64,000 bases of DNA from Agroathelia rolfsii (Eukaryota; Basidiomycota; Agaricomycetes; Amylocorticiales; Amylocorticiaceae). The stretch spans positions 620,001-684,000 of the forward strand of contig JABRWF010000006.1 in the NCBI GenBank assembly GCA_018343915.1. The letters run 5' to 3'. A program made the translations under genes and the position numbers. Shown one piece after another: positions 12,804 through 23,211 of the stretch. Numbering within the stretch: the first letter of the stretch is position 1; every line of letters begins with the position of its first letter. The notes beneath the pieces were generated by a model that saw only the letters and a program-made list of their open reading frames with translations, did no database searches and was not told the DNA's origin.

Positions 12804-13688
12804 TTGAGCGACTCCCACCCATTGTTACTTTTCTGCATTAGCCAACATGATACCTTTGAGGAGCTTTTATTCGAAGTATCGTTATTCATTGGTTTGATAA
12901 TCTTTGTCATTGTTTATGGTATATCGGCAATGGCTCTCTCATACTCTTCAAACCACCGCTTATTATTCTATTGCAACTTAAATTTATCAGGCATTTACTT
13001 GGGAATATACTGTCTATCAACTCTATCCCTTTTAACCAACAGTAATACGACACGGCCGCAACGTATCTTTTACATAACTTATGGGAGCATACTGTTTCTG
13101 CTAAACATGCTCAGCTTTGTGGGCCTGGCGCATCTGAGTCAGATGATGTGGATTATAGATCGTGACAGCTCGAAGGGTGATTTCAATGCCATAATCTATT
13201 ATAGCATGCAAAGCAGTACCAATCCCCTCATAATTTCCGGAGATGAGGCACAAAATATTGTTATATTCTTAGCTGATGCTCTTCTGGTAATTTCTGTCTA
13301 TCTATTGAACTTGAAGCAACGCCTCTAATATTCTTTTGGGTTAGATATATCGTTGCTACATAGTATTTGGCTCAAGATGGTATGTTATCCTGCTCCCAGC
13401 CTTATATACAGTTGGGAACTTTGGTAAGTAGTGCTTATTATCATAATAGCCATCATCGCCTTTATTCATCGGTATTTAAAAACAATATTAGCTATGTCTA
13501 CTTTAGAAGTGCCAATTGATTATGGTGCTATGCAGGTTAACTTTAAAGTGGAAGGCGATCTAGGCACATCTGCCATCATGCTCACGACGGTCGCAAACCT
13601 CTTGACGACTGGTATGATCTGTTTCAAGATCTCATCCATGCTACGCAGCGTACGGGAATGCGTTGACTCCGACATGAAAAGAACATAG
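12804..13688 (+). pseudogene. Orphan seven-helix family 1, copy B (3'-truncated, shifted start)
   Basis: Paralogue of the gene at 5359. The ancestral start is recognisable at 12847 (ATGATACCTTT, identical to copy A). From there to the conserved LLFE codons copy B has 17 nt where copy A has 18, so that ATG is out of frame. An upstream ATG at 12804 is in frame and would add about 14 residues. The body is good: YG-intron-GIYLGIYCLSTLSLL, then GDEAQNIVIFLADALL joined to IYRCYIVFGSRW. After MICFKISSMLRSVRECVDSDMKR the frame meets TAG 13686-13688, exactly where homology to copy A ends. The last two helices and the PQLII motif are absent. The first intron (about 72 nt) happens to be open, so retention would also be translatable. 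Either a pseudogene or a truncated five-helix protein. Confidence 0.7.
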
Positions 13689-14697
13689 GTGGCGCAAACG
13701 GAAGTAAACCCATTTGACGCAGCCAACCTTGTTTTCCTTACGTGTGAACTTCACTCACCTCCACGATGTTGATGTCCTATAGAGCGCTTTCTTAATTCAT
13801 CCCGAGCTATGCTTCTATGACTTCATGGCACTGGCAGCCGCACCGCTAATTTCATCATGATATAGTCTGATATTGCCAGTGATGCTAAGATAGTAAGAGT
13901 ACTTCAAATTAGCCCAGATCTTTGTTAGGACTAATATAAACCCGCGTTATCACACAGCAGCCACTTCTACTCAATAGATAGTAACAGTGGAAAGGGATTG
14001 TATGCATAAAGTCACAGCGATGGAAGACGTTATCATGCAAATCTGGTAATCAATCAAACTCACTCAACATTTATGACGCACATCATCATCACAAAAATCA
14101 ATGTGGTGTAACAAAAGCCCTCCTAAAGAATATGCAGGCACCCTAATAATCAACAACGAAGATACATCACCATCACGATTCGTAATAGAGGTAGTGTTAA
14201 GATAAGAGATGGTGCAAGGTTTTGAGTTGCGAAGGCCAAAAAATATCATATAAACAGAAAACACTAAGAGCGGATAGATTTGTCGTAGTAGAGAAAGAGG
14301 TAGGTAACAAGGATAATAATAAATAGAATGAAAATGAAAATAGATGAATAAAAGGCGATGAAAACACTGTTATATAGGATTTGGTGTCACGAAAGTTGAA
14401 TTGGTGCTCAGGCCGACTCGAATCCGTATAGCTGCGTAGGATTTTAGATTGATAAGGAGTTAATTCTCTAGTACCAGTGAACTTAAATAATCGTGATGTT
14501 AATTCAACGCATGTCCGTTATCTCACGATTGAGTTTTGCCCATTTGGGAATTACTTACAGGACCCCAGATGACTTTGACTTATGGTAGAGATTCACTGCT
14601 TTCCGCTTTTGTGAGATCAGGATGTCCCAGTAGTCAGCACATATAAGCTAGTACTGTTTCCTAGCGACTGAGTATCAGTCATCACATTCCCCCGTGG
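13689..14697. other. Intergenic region between 7TM copies B and C
   Basis: No credible gene. It starts with an 18-nt sequence (AACGGAAGTAAACCCATT, 13697-13714) that recurs at 16102-16119. A TATA-like TATAAG near 14642 precedes copy C. Confidence 0.4.
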
Positions 14698-15790
14698 ACC
14701 AATATAATATCTTTCCAAAGTCTTCTCTGAAGTGTATACCTTTGTTGGCATGATCGTATTTGCCATCATTTATGGTGCATCTGGTAGCAGTTTCTTATTA
14801 AAACCGACGCCTTACCAATTGTAATTTGCTACTAGGTATCTACTTAGGAGTTTATTGTCTATCGACACTGGCACTATCTCTTTCAGCCAACGTTGATACC
14901 AATATTACATACATGCAATGTGCCTTCTACATAGTATATGGGAGCGTACTGTTCCTGCTGAATACAATCAATTTTGTGGGGCAGGCACATCTATGCGAGA
15001 TGATGGGGATTACAGACCGCGACAAGAGTGCTAGCGATACGGCCAGCTATTATACCACGCAGGGTAACGCTTCTCCACTCGTGATGTTCGGGAACGAGGC
15101 ACAAAATGTTGTCGTATTTTTAGCTGCGTACTTGTATACCTACTGGTACCTTTTAGACCAACACACCTCAAACTACTCTTCCGAATGATTAGATATATCG
15201 CTGCTACATATTTTTTGGTTCAAGATGGTATATTATCCTATTTCCGGCACCATGTGCCATTGGGAACATAGGTGAGCGACATCCGTTATCTTAGAAGGCG
15301 TTGCCTTCAGTGACTGGACCTCAATACACCATTTGTTTTTTCAACTGTGAGTGTACTCACGGCGTATACTGGTTTTCTGACCCACTGGGTACTTGTGGAA
15401 AATATGGAAACGGCTGCTATCATACTCTCCACGGCAACTAACATTGCGGCGACTGGTATGATCTGTTTCAAAATATTATCCATGCTTTATTGTGTACGTA
15501 AATGCGTTGATTCCCGGATGAAAGGAAAATACACACACTCTCTGTATTTCTTGCATGGTCGTCGAGCCTGGTGGGTTATTCTCTATAGGCTATACCACAG
15601 TCTGAAACCACAGATAAAGAAAAGCTATGCTGATGATAATCGTATTTTTATAGGCATTATACCCACAGCTGATTATCTTCCGCATTGCGCAAGGCACCGC
15701 TTGGACCAGGACAACATCAGAGGAACTGACATAAGTGACTGGCTTCGTGATCTTTGCGCCTCGCGAAGATATGACTGACACCAGCATGCA
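14698..15790 (+). pseudogene. Orphan seven-helix family 1, copy C (decayed)
   Basis: Clearly homologous to the gene at 5359 but with several lesions. The ancestral start reads ATA instead of ATG near 14704, and the following stretch is 2 nt short. An internal ATG at 14750 could restart in frame (MIVFAIIYG). The exon GIYLGVYCLSTLALSL to GNEAQNVVVFLAA is good. A deletion then removes the usual LLIYRCY donor region, so the next exon (ATATATCGCTGCTAC) is out of register. Later CFKILSMLYCVRKCVDSRMKGKY is intact, but about 120 nt encoding the VESAAPPAILG helix are deleted. The final RIAQGTAWTRTTSEELT segment stops early. Best read as a pseudogene. Confidence 0.8.
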
Positions 15791-16213
15791 GACTACACCA
15801 TTAAATGTCTGTATATCATGACATTTCTTAATTAAATGAAGTATTCGCTGGGATGATCGTGGTTGAAATTTTTTGTCAAGTTCATTTTCCCTGAGTTGTT
15901 TTGTTGTTAGCTCTATGACGCGTTGATTTTGCTAGTAAATCGGAACTAATGGATTTATGCCTGTAGCTTATCAAGACCTTGATTCTGAAGGCAGAGTTCC
16001 GTGAATTACGTATGAGAGCGGCACGATATACCTACTTTTGTCGAGCTTTGACAATCTAAAGTCTGCTTTGTGTCGGTGGCGGATGGCATACTGTGGCACT
16101 GAACGGAAGTAAACCCATTGGACGTCAAGCGCACAACGGCAGCTTCAACACTGGCAGTGCGGCCAAACATACCAGCTTCCAGCAGCGAGCAGCTATTATC
16201 TATCCACTTATAG
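15791..16213. other. Upstream region of NUR1
   Basis: No gene. It contains the second copy of the 18-nt sequence (16102-16119) about 100 nt before the NUR1 start, so a promoter element is possible. Confidence 0.4.
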
Positions 16214-17658
16214 ATGTCTGAACTGCGTCGCTCTGTCCATGCTGGATACGACTCACCTCTACGGAACAAATTCACATCGTCCACTCAGACTCAGACCTCT
16301 CATGCCGTCCCGACACCTTTCAAGATAGACGCTACGCCTTCCACGCCAGCACGACACCGTCCTCGCGTATCCCTAGCTCGTTATGATTCTCCTTCCACTA
16401 CACCCTCTATCTCGAGCTCTGTACCGTTTGACTGGGATGCTGCGCGCAATAGGAAGCCACCGCCATATGGTAGCCCTATGCGACCTAACAGACTTAACGC
16501 AATAGTGAAAAGTGCTGCTGGTAGTGATGATCCAGTCAAGACGAAAAGAAAGGCTGTGATCAGGAAGAAGAGTTTAAAGGAACGGTGTGTATTACTCGTT
16601 CAATAATAAATGTCAAAGGTGCTGAATTCAAGTCGTGTCAAGCATAATGTCGATCCCATCTAAAATTGCCTTTCAAATATCAATGTTTCCACATAACATT
16701 CCTCTTCCTGCTCCTACTACCTCGGCCCACATCGCAGCGACTTCATTACATTTCCTGCACTTGTGTGTGCGCATAAGTCAAAACCGGACTGTACCAGACT
16801 CGGAGTTGGCGTGGCAAGATCTGTATCGCGACCAAGAAGATCAACCATGGCTCGACTGGGTAACGATTCAGGAAATCTTCGAGTAGACAAAATTCACTCA
16901 CTCTTATTCTGAATGAATAGACTGCATTGGCCACATTCTTTCTATTCGGTGCTTCTATCATCAACACACTATACCTCTTTTCTCGTGTGCGTATATATCG
17001 CCTACACAAGCGTGGCATGGCCGATACGTTGGCGTCTCCTCGGACCAAGTTTGTCAAAACCTCTTCGCCCGTAGATACGCCCGCTTCTGCGTCTTCCTAC
17101 TCAACTCGTGCATGGCGTCTACTCGTACTCGCCATTCGCTTCCTGCTCAACATACGTGCCAAGTCGGATGATGAGGCAGGAGGCTCGCAAGGAGGGATGA
17201 TCCAGCAGATGGAAGTATGGCAGCCCGGACAGTTGGAAGAGTCGTTATTCGCCTTGTACTCGCCCGTGCATGCGTTGCTTTGGACGGCGACTCATACAGC
17301 TAATTGGATTGTCATGATGTTTGTCATGGGCGTGCTTACTGTACAGGTAAGGGAAAATCCCGCTTCAACAGATTAATCTAGAAGGGGAATTTACATCATT
17401 CTTCCGATATAGCTACAAGCTATGACGCACGCATACAGAGCGCTACTGAAGGATCGTGAGACAATTGCCGCCGAAGTTATGCACGAATACAACGAAGGCG
17501 TAAGTGGTTCCCTCTTTTTTGCCCATGGATGATGATTTATTAAATGGGCTCCCGAACACATATTTCAGTTTGTGTATCCACGTGTTAACCCTATTCGTCA
17601 TGACGTCGCCGTTATGACGCATCAGTCCGAGTTGGTCAACGTGTGGGATGATCAGTGA
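16214..17658 (+). CDS. NUR1: Nur1/Mug154-family nuclear rim protein
   Basis: Inner nuclear membrane protein; in yeast Nur1 pairs with the LEM-like protein Heh1/Src1 to tether rDNA and heterochromatin to the nuclear periphery. Five exons: 16214-16584, 16643-16859, 16921-17346, 17413-17499 and 17569-17658, about 396 residues. The N-terminus is basic and S/P/T-rich. The first conserved block runs LKERIMSIPSKIAFQISMFP to HFLHLCVRISQNRTVPDSEL, then WQDLYRDQEDQPWLDW. After an intron a membrane helix region TALATFFLFGASIINTLYLF is followed by RVRIYRLHKR and a SPRTKFV motif. A second membrane segment (ANWIVMMFVMGVLTVQ) precedes a helical region and the C-terminal FVYPRVNP. The VRxSQxRxVPDSE and YLFSRxRxYRLH blocks are what I recognise. 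Family call fairly sure; function inferred. Confidence 0.78.
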
Positions 17659-18075
17659 TTGTGAAAAAGTAATAGGCTCAGGAAATGCATTTTTTTACAC
17701 CTAATTTCATCAATGTTGTAAGGGATAAGTACATCAGCCATGCCCAAGGCCCCTTTTATACTATTTGCAATACGCTTTTTTGAGCTTTAGCGGAACGCCG
17801 TCGGCGAGAGTAGGAAGGAACAGATGTCAATTAGGCCAGTAACGCAGTCATGACGGTCATGGTCGTGCAGTCGGCCCGCTCGGACCGGCGGGAGAGCACC
17901 GCCGGCTGGGTCCAATGAGAGACCATCGAGTTGTTGCATGTGTTTATAAAGTGTAGCCCCCAGGCATATATCGCTCTCACTTGTATCCCGTTAATCACGC
18001 TCTCCAACGTCCTTTATAGATCTAACTAATCACAACCCACTCATCTTGATTCACTGATCTATCCATCTCTCCATC
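17659..18075 (+). promoter_or_regulatory. Promoter of fructose-1,6-bisphosphatase
   Basis: Holds a GC-rich stretch with a perfect inverted repeat CCGGCGG-N7-CCGCCGG (17885-17905), a CGG/CCG arrangement of the kind bound by Zn2Cys6 dimers, and a TATAAA at 17945-17950, 126 nt before the ATG. Gluconeogenic genes in fungi are typically activated by Zn2Cys6 regulators; binding here is inference. Confidence 0.5.
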
Positions 18076-19324
18076 ATGGCCGAACTTGAGCAGCCCCCAA
18101 GCACTGATATCATTACCCTCACCCGGTATGTGCAATTCAACAGTCTTACGTCTTATTTGGATATATCATGAGGTCGTGTGCACTAAATACCATGATTTTA
18201 ATGTTATAATAGACATGTTTTGAACGATCAGATTAATCTGGGCTCGCAAGCAACGGGTGATCTCACTCTGTTGCTGACCGCTATCCAAACCACTTCAAAA
18301 TTCATTGCTACGAATGTCCGTAAAGCGAGGCTGATCAACCTGTACGCATCGATATATTTATCTCTCCTATGTTTCGAAATCTGGATATAGCAAGTATTGA
18401 ACGAGATGAATTAGCATCGGCATGGCAGGCGAGACCAACGTGCAGGGCGAAGAGCAGAAGAAACTCGACGTGCTCTCAAACGATATCATGGTCAACTCCC
18501 TGCGTGCATCAGGGAAGACGGCCGTTCTCGTCTCTGAAGAGCTGGAGGAGGCAGTGATTATTGATGACGCATACAAGGGCAAGTACTGCGTCGTTTTTGA
18601 CCCGCTCGACGGTAGCAGCAACATCGATGCCGGTGTCAACATCGGCACCATCTTTGGTATCTACAAGATCGTATGCATTTCTCTCTATCCTACATGCAAT
18701 CATGAAGCTAATCTTGTTTATCCATCCTCGCAGCGAGCCGATTCCAAGGGTACGATCGAAGACGTCCTCCGACCCGGCAGCGAGATGGTGGCAGCAGGCT
18801 ACACCATGTACGGCTCCTCCGCTAACCTCGTACTATCGACGGGCCACGGCGTGAACGGCTACACGCTCGACGCCGCTCTGGGCGAGTTCATTCTCACGCA
18901 CCCGAACATCACGATCCCGCCCCGGGGCAAGATTTACTCGTTCAACGAGGGCAACTCAAAGTACTTCCACGAGCCCGTGCTTGCGTACCTCGACTCGATC
19001 AAGTACCCCAAGAAGGAGGGTGCATCGCCGTACAGCGCGCGATACATCGGCAGTATGGTGGCCGATGTGCATCGGACGCTACTGTACGGTGGTATTTTTG
19101 GATACCCGGATGATAAGAAGAACAAGAGTGGGAAGTTGCGTTTGCTGTATGAGGCTTTCCCTATGGCCTTCCTCACAGAGCAGGCGGGCGGTGTCGCCAC
19201 GACGGGCACGAAGCGGATCCTGGATATCGTGCCGAAGAGCATCCATGAACGATGCTCGGTTTTCCTGGGCAGCAAGGAGGATGTGACGGACTTGCAGAAG
19301 TTCTTCACGGAGGCGAGCCAGTAG
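18076..19324 (+). CDS. FBP1: Fructose-1,6-bisphosphatase
   Basis: Cytosolic gluconeogenic enzyme hydrolysing fructose 1,6-bisphosphate to fructose 6-phosphate. Starts MAELEQPPSTDIITLTR (ATG 18076). Introns follow near 18126-18212, 18343-18420 and 18670-18733. Conserved features in order: LTLLLTAIQTTSKFIATNVRKA, IGMAGETNVQGEEQKKLDVLSN, the metal-binding VSEELEE and FDPLDGSSNID (catalytic Asp/Glu cluster), YGSSANLVLSTG, GARYIGSMVADVHRTLL-like substrate loop (here YSARYIGSMVADVHRTLL), KLRLLYEAFPMAF and EQAGG. Ends EASQ at TAG 19322-19324. Length and motif order are standard, with no lesion. Confidence 0.97.
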
Positions 19325-19787
19325 GAGAGGAGGCAAGTTTTGTGCGCGAGCACAGACAGAAAAAAGAAATGAAAAAAGACGAAAAACAGGACTTTTTTTC
19401 CACGTTATACCATATGATGTATTAAATAATTTATAACATTGTTGCATCGTAAATGTCTTTGGAAAGAAATAGCAAAATATTACCTGTATTAATAGGTAGT
19501 TTTGATGGAGGGGTATATTTGAGCATGTGAAGAGAATAAATCAGCTAAGAGCAAAAAAAAGTGCGACGAGTCCAGTGTGTATGTAGGGAGGCTAGGGGCT
19601 GCGTCTGTCAACCCTTCGACACCTAAAAAAAGCAATTTTTTTCAACGAGCTCTGGGATGAGGGATGGAAACATATTACTACAGATTATCTCCTTATTGTG
19701 TAACATATGCCTCGTGCGTGGTACAGGTCAGACACGAATAACGTGTGTCAGTAGAAAATGAAGAGCCAATCATGCTGTCTTCATCGA
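19325..19787. other. Convergent intergenic region FBP1 / C2H2 factor
   Basis: 3' flanks of two converging genes with A- and T-runs. No ORF of interest. Confidence 0.5.
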
Positions 19788-21852
19788 TCAACGCTTCCTC
19801 TTGAGGGGACGTTCTGGAGAGGGCATTGAAGGTATGCTTTCTTCGGCTGATTCTGTGCCTATACTTGGTGTTTCTGGCACATCGGACGATGATTCACCCG
19901 ATTTGTCGTATGTGGTGGTGTTGTCTATGGCGATAGGTGGTGATGTGGGCACAAGATCAGACGTGACAGCGACAGTGTCGACAAGCGTTGGATGGTTAAT
20001 AGCTGCCAAATGATCGCTCGATGGCTCCTGGGATGGAAATACCGCTGTTCCCATCGTCAATTGGCCCATTAGACCATCCACGGGGGCAGGTTCAATCGCA
20101 CCATTAACTCCATCACCATTGCTCGTGTTTGCTTCTCCACTACCCCGTGGATATGCAAGCTCTTCACTCTGTCCTTCCCTGCCTTCCCCTCGAATACCAC
20201 TCGTTTTGGGACCAATACCCCTAAGATACTCGAGTAAAGCAATTTCTGCCTCCCTAGCGGTTGCACTCCGACCGATGTTGTCATCGTCATCCTCAGCCAG
20301 TTCGTCGATCTCCTCATCATCACCTCCATCCGCCCCCTCTCCATCTACATCTTCCGAGGCATAGTCTCCATCGCCACTTGACCCGTTGACCCTCTGCGCC
20401 TGAGCGATCGCAGCCGCCAACGTGTTCGCGTCGACAATCACCTGCTGCTGACCCGAGATGCTGCTACCATCTCCACTCTGCCGTTGTTGGCCCAAAATGC
20501 CGCCGGAATATGGACTCCCACCCATCGCTGCTGCTGCCTGAACGATAGGCAACGATGTGCCTGGGGCCAACAACGTCGATAGCGTGCGCACACCCTCGGC
20601 CAGCTCGGCGTCGTCGGTGGTATCGTTCAGTCGCTGGCGCTTGCTCTTGATATATTTGACCTTGGGATCTGGCTGCCAATTGGGGTCGTGCGTGCGCATG
20701 TGGTTCGTCAACGTTGTGCGACGCGTGAACGTCTTATCGCATGCGGGATCTTCGCACCGATATGGGCGCCTGCCAGTGTGTGTACGGCGGTGGCGCGCAA
20801 GGGAGGAAGAGTCGCCGAAGGAGGTGTTGCAGCCGGGGTATTCGCATATGAAGGGCTTGTCGCCCGTGTGCACGCGGGAGTGGACGGTTAGTGCTGAGCG
20901 CTGTTGGACTTTTGGTGTCAATACGATGTATTTATATAAAACATGGGTAGACGTGTTGAGTGAATGGGGCGGGGTGGGGAGAGCTTACCTGTATAAAGGC
21001 CCTACCGCAACCTTCATATTCACATGCAAAGGGCCGGACACCACTGTGGATCTTTTCATGCCTGGCCATGTCGCTCTTCCTTGTGAACGTCTTGTTGCAT
21101 CCATCGTATTTACATTGGTGAGGTATTTTTTTTGCACCTCCGTTGGTCACCACGGAAGGCAGCAGCGGCATGATAGATTCAAGGAGCTCCGTTGTATTAC
21201 CGAGCGATGGAGGAGCCATGAGAAGCTGCTGATGCTGCTGCGTGCGTGCGCTAGAGATGACGGGTGATCCACGACCAGCGCCATTACTGCCCTGAGCATC
21301 CTCGACGTATCCGGCATTGAGATGTGCACTGAGGAGATCAGCAATGCTGCCATAGTCGTCTGGAGGCCCCACTTCAGATGTAGACGCATTTTGCCCCGTA
21401 GTAGGCAGGCCTGTGGCATTATCTTCATCATCTGAGGGATAGAACCCTGTACGATGAGCTTCTGGTCCTCCTGCGGAAGATGGAACGTCCTCCGTGAGCG
21501 AGTGGAAGGGAGGAGCGATGCGATTCTGGTCATGATGCAGATCTAATAGGTGTGCTAGTTCGCCAAGCATTTCAGCAGAGAATTGGGGCCCTAGGCCCAT
21601 GGGCGATACAGAAGACATTGGGATTGTTTGCAAGGACGATGACGAGGATGAAGCTGAGCCAAGAGGCATCGAGGATACGGAAGACGCGGGAAACGGATTC
21701 GGGCCCTGAGAGGATGGTATGGTTGATGAAGATGATGATGGCTGGGGCGAGGAAGCAAAGTCCAAGACGACATCTGAGAGTTCCAAGACGGCTGGACTTG
21801 TGCTTGCGTTTTCTGAGGGCCTGTGAGATGGGCCAGATGATGAAGTGCTCAT
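19788..21852 (-). CDS. C2H2 zinc-finger transcription factor (four fingers)
   Basis: Sequence-specific DNA-binding protein, read from 21852 leftwards ([15 protein letters not shown]). An in-frame ATG at 21930 would add 26 residues. The N-terminal half is S/P-rich and disordered. Four tandem TFIIIA-type fingers of form C-x4-C-x12-H-x3-H follow: [23 protein letters not shown] split here as [16 protein letters not shown] and ARHEKIH, then [12 protein letters not shown] joined across an intron to [11 protein letters not shown], then [10 protein letters not shown], then [10 protein letters not shown] ending NHMRTH, with TGxKPF/TGRRPY linkers. The best acceptor is after TCCAACAG near 20904, which gives the canonical [13 protein letters not shown]. 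The C-terminus contains a strongly acidic stretch ([14 protein letters not shown]) that could activate transcription, and ends PLKRKR, a basic possible nuclear localisation signal. No orthologue name is assigned. Confidence 0.88.
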
Positions 21853-22117
21853 GACTGTTGGCTGTCCAATGCTGCCTACTGCAGTGCTGCAATTGCGCAC
21901 GTTGTGATACAGCGACCGAGCAGTTAGCAAACAGCGGGCACACAGCCAATTTCAAGCGGAGATATCATCTGAGTATGAATATACGCCATGGCTTCTCCTT
22001 GTCATACTTGTGCCTAATGACGCTGCGCAACACTTGCCTTTAATCTACACGACGACGTGCGAAACACAGTAATCAACTCCATCTCATCTACCCGACCAAC
22101 TGGTCCCAGTGCCCAAT
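21853..22117. promoter_or_regulatory. Divergent promoter C2H2 factor / PMP3-like gene
   Basis: 265 nt between divergent start codons. Nothing specific is recognised beyond its position. Confidence 0.4.
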
Positions 22118-23087
22118 ATGGCGCCCCAGAAGGTACCCAAAGTCAAGCGTTATCATGGCTGGGCGGTAGTCATCTTCATTCTGGGAACTCTCCTACCCCC
22201 TCTTGGTAAAGCTCCCTATCTATACTTGCTGTAACACTCCATTATATTCATGACTTTGAATCACAGCCGTCGCAGCACGTTTTGGCATTGGCCTTGATTT
22301 TTTCCTTAATTGCTTCCTAACCTTGTGTGGTTATATACCCGGTATGTCCTAGTCCCCACGCGTCGCACTATCTTGCTAATCTCCCCTTATAATATAGGCC
22401 ACGTCCACAACTTTTATATCCAGGTACGACTAGGGTCAGTACCACATTACCATTTTGAATTCTAATGGCCCTTTCCAGAACGTCAGAAACAACAAGAACC
22501 ACCGCCGCACACCCAAATGGGCTCAACGATACGGCCTTGTTAATACCGACAAGATCAAACGCAACGCCAAGAGATCCGAATGGGCGCACCGCTACAACGA
22601 TCGCCTCCCTGGCAGCACACTAGATGATGCACCTTATGAAGAGGGGCAGGTTTCTGTCGGCACGCCGGAGCGCCGCGACTCCTCTATGCAAGCAAACGGA
22701 GATCGGCTCTGGAACGAGGGCGAGGAGAGCTACTACAACAACGATGCTGCGAGCAGTACGACGGGTGGAAGCGGGGGCCGCAGTGGGAGATGGCGTTATC
22801 CAGCCAATTTCGAGGATGCTGTGCCCGCAGAGCCGTCAAAGAAGAGCAAGCGCAGCAAGAAGGATCGATGGGCGAGGACGGAGGATGCGTATTCGATGTC
22901 TGCTGAACAGGACGAACGCAAGAAGAGGAAGGTCAAAAGGAGAAAGAGTAGGGCCAGTGATGATACAGGCACCTCTTTCCCGGAAGACCCAGAGGGCGGT
23001 TTATATGGCGAAAGGCAACCAGCCGCTGATGCGTCGGCGCAACCCAGCAGAACACAAGATGATGATATTTTCAATCATGAGCTCTGA
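22118..23087 (+). CDS. PMP3/UPF0057 membrane proteolipid with long C-terminal extension
   Basis: Four exons starting MAPQKVPKVKRYHGWAVVIF (ATG 22118). The first about 75 residues form the two-helix UPF0057/Pmp3 domain: VIFILGTLLPPLAVAARFG, then LDFFLNCFLTLCGYIPGHVH and NFYIQ. In yeast Pmp3 modulates plasma membrane potential and cation sensitivity. Classical family members end shortly after this domain. Here the last exon continues into a basic, then acidic and low-complexity tail (KSKRSKKDRWARTEDAYS, KKRKVKRRKSR) of about 200 residues, ending TGA 23085-23087. The tail has the composition of a disordered cytosolic region and may be a regulatory site. Domain assignment is secure; the role of the tail is unknown. 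Confidence 0.88.
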
Positions 23088-23211
23088 TCGCGTTGAAGGG
23101 GAGTTGGATGATACCGTTATATGCTACATCTCTTTTTTTATATCACACGCTATCACTATTTATTTGTGATTCGGGACTTTTTTCTCTATCTTCTTTTTCA
23201 TAATACCTACC

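Noticed and set aside
19801..21267. Plus-strand ORFs (up to 236 codons) over the C2H2 gene
   Set aside because: The minus strand encodes four perfect zinc fingers there, so the plus-strand ORFs are shadows.
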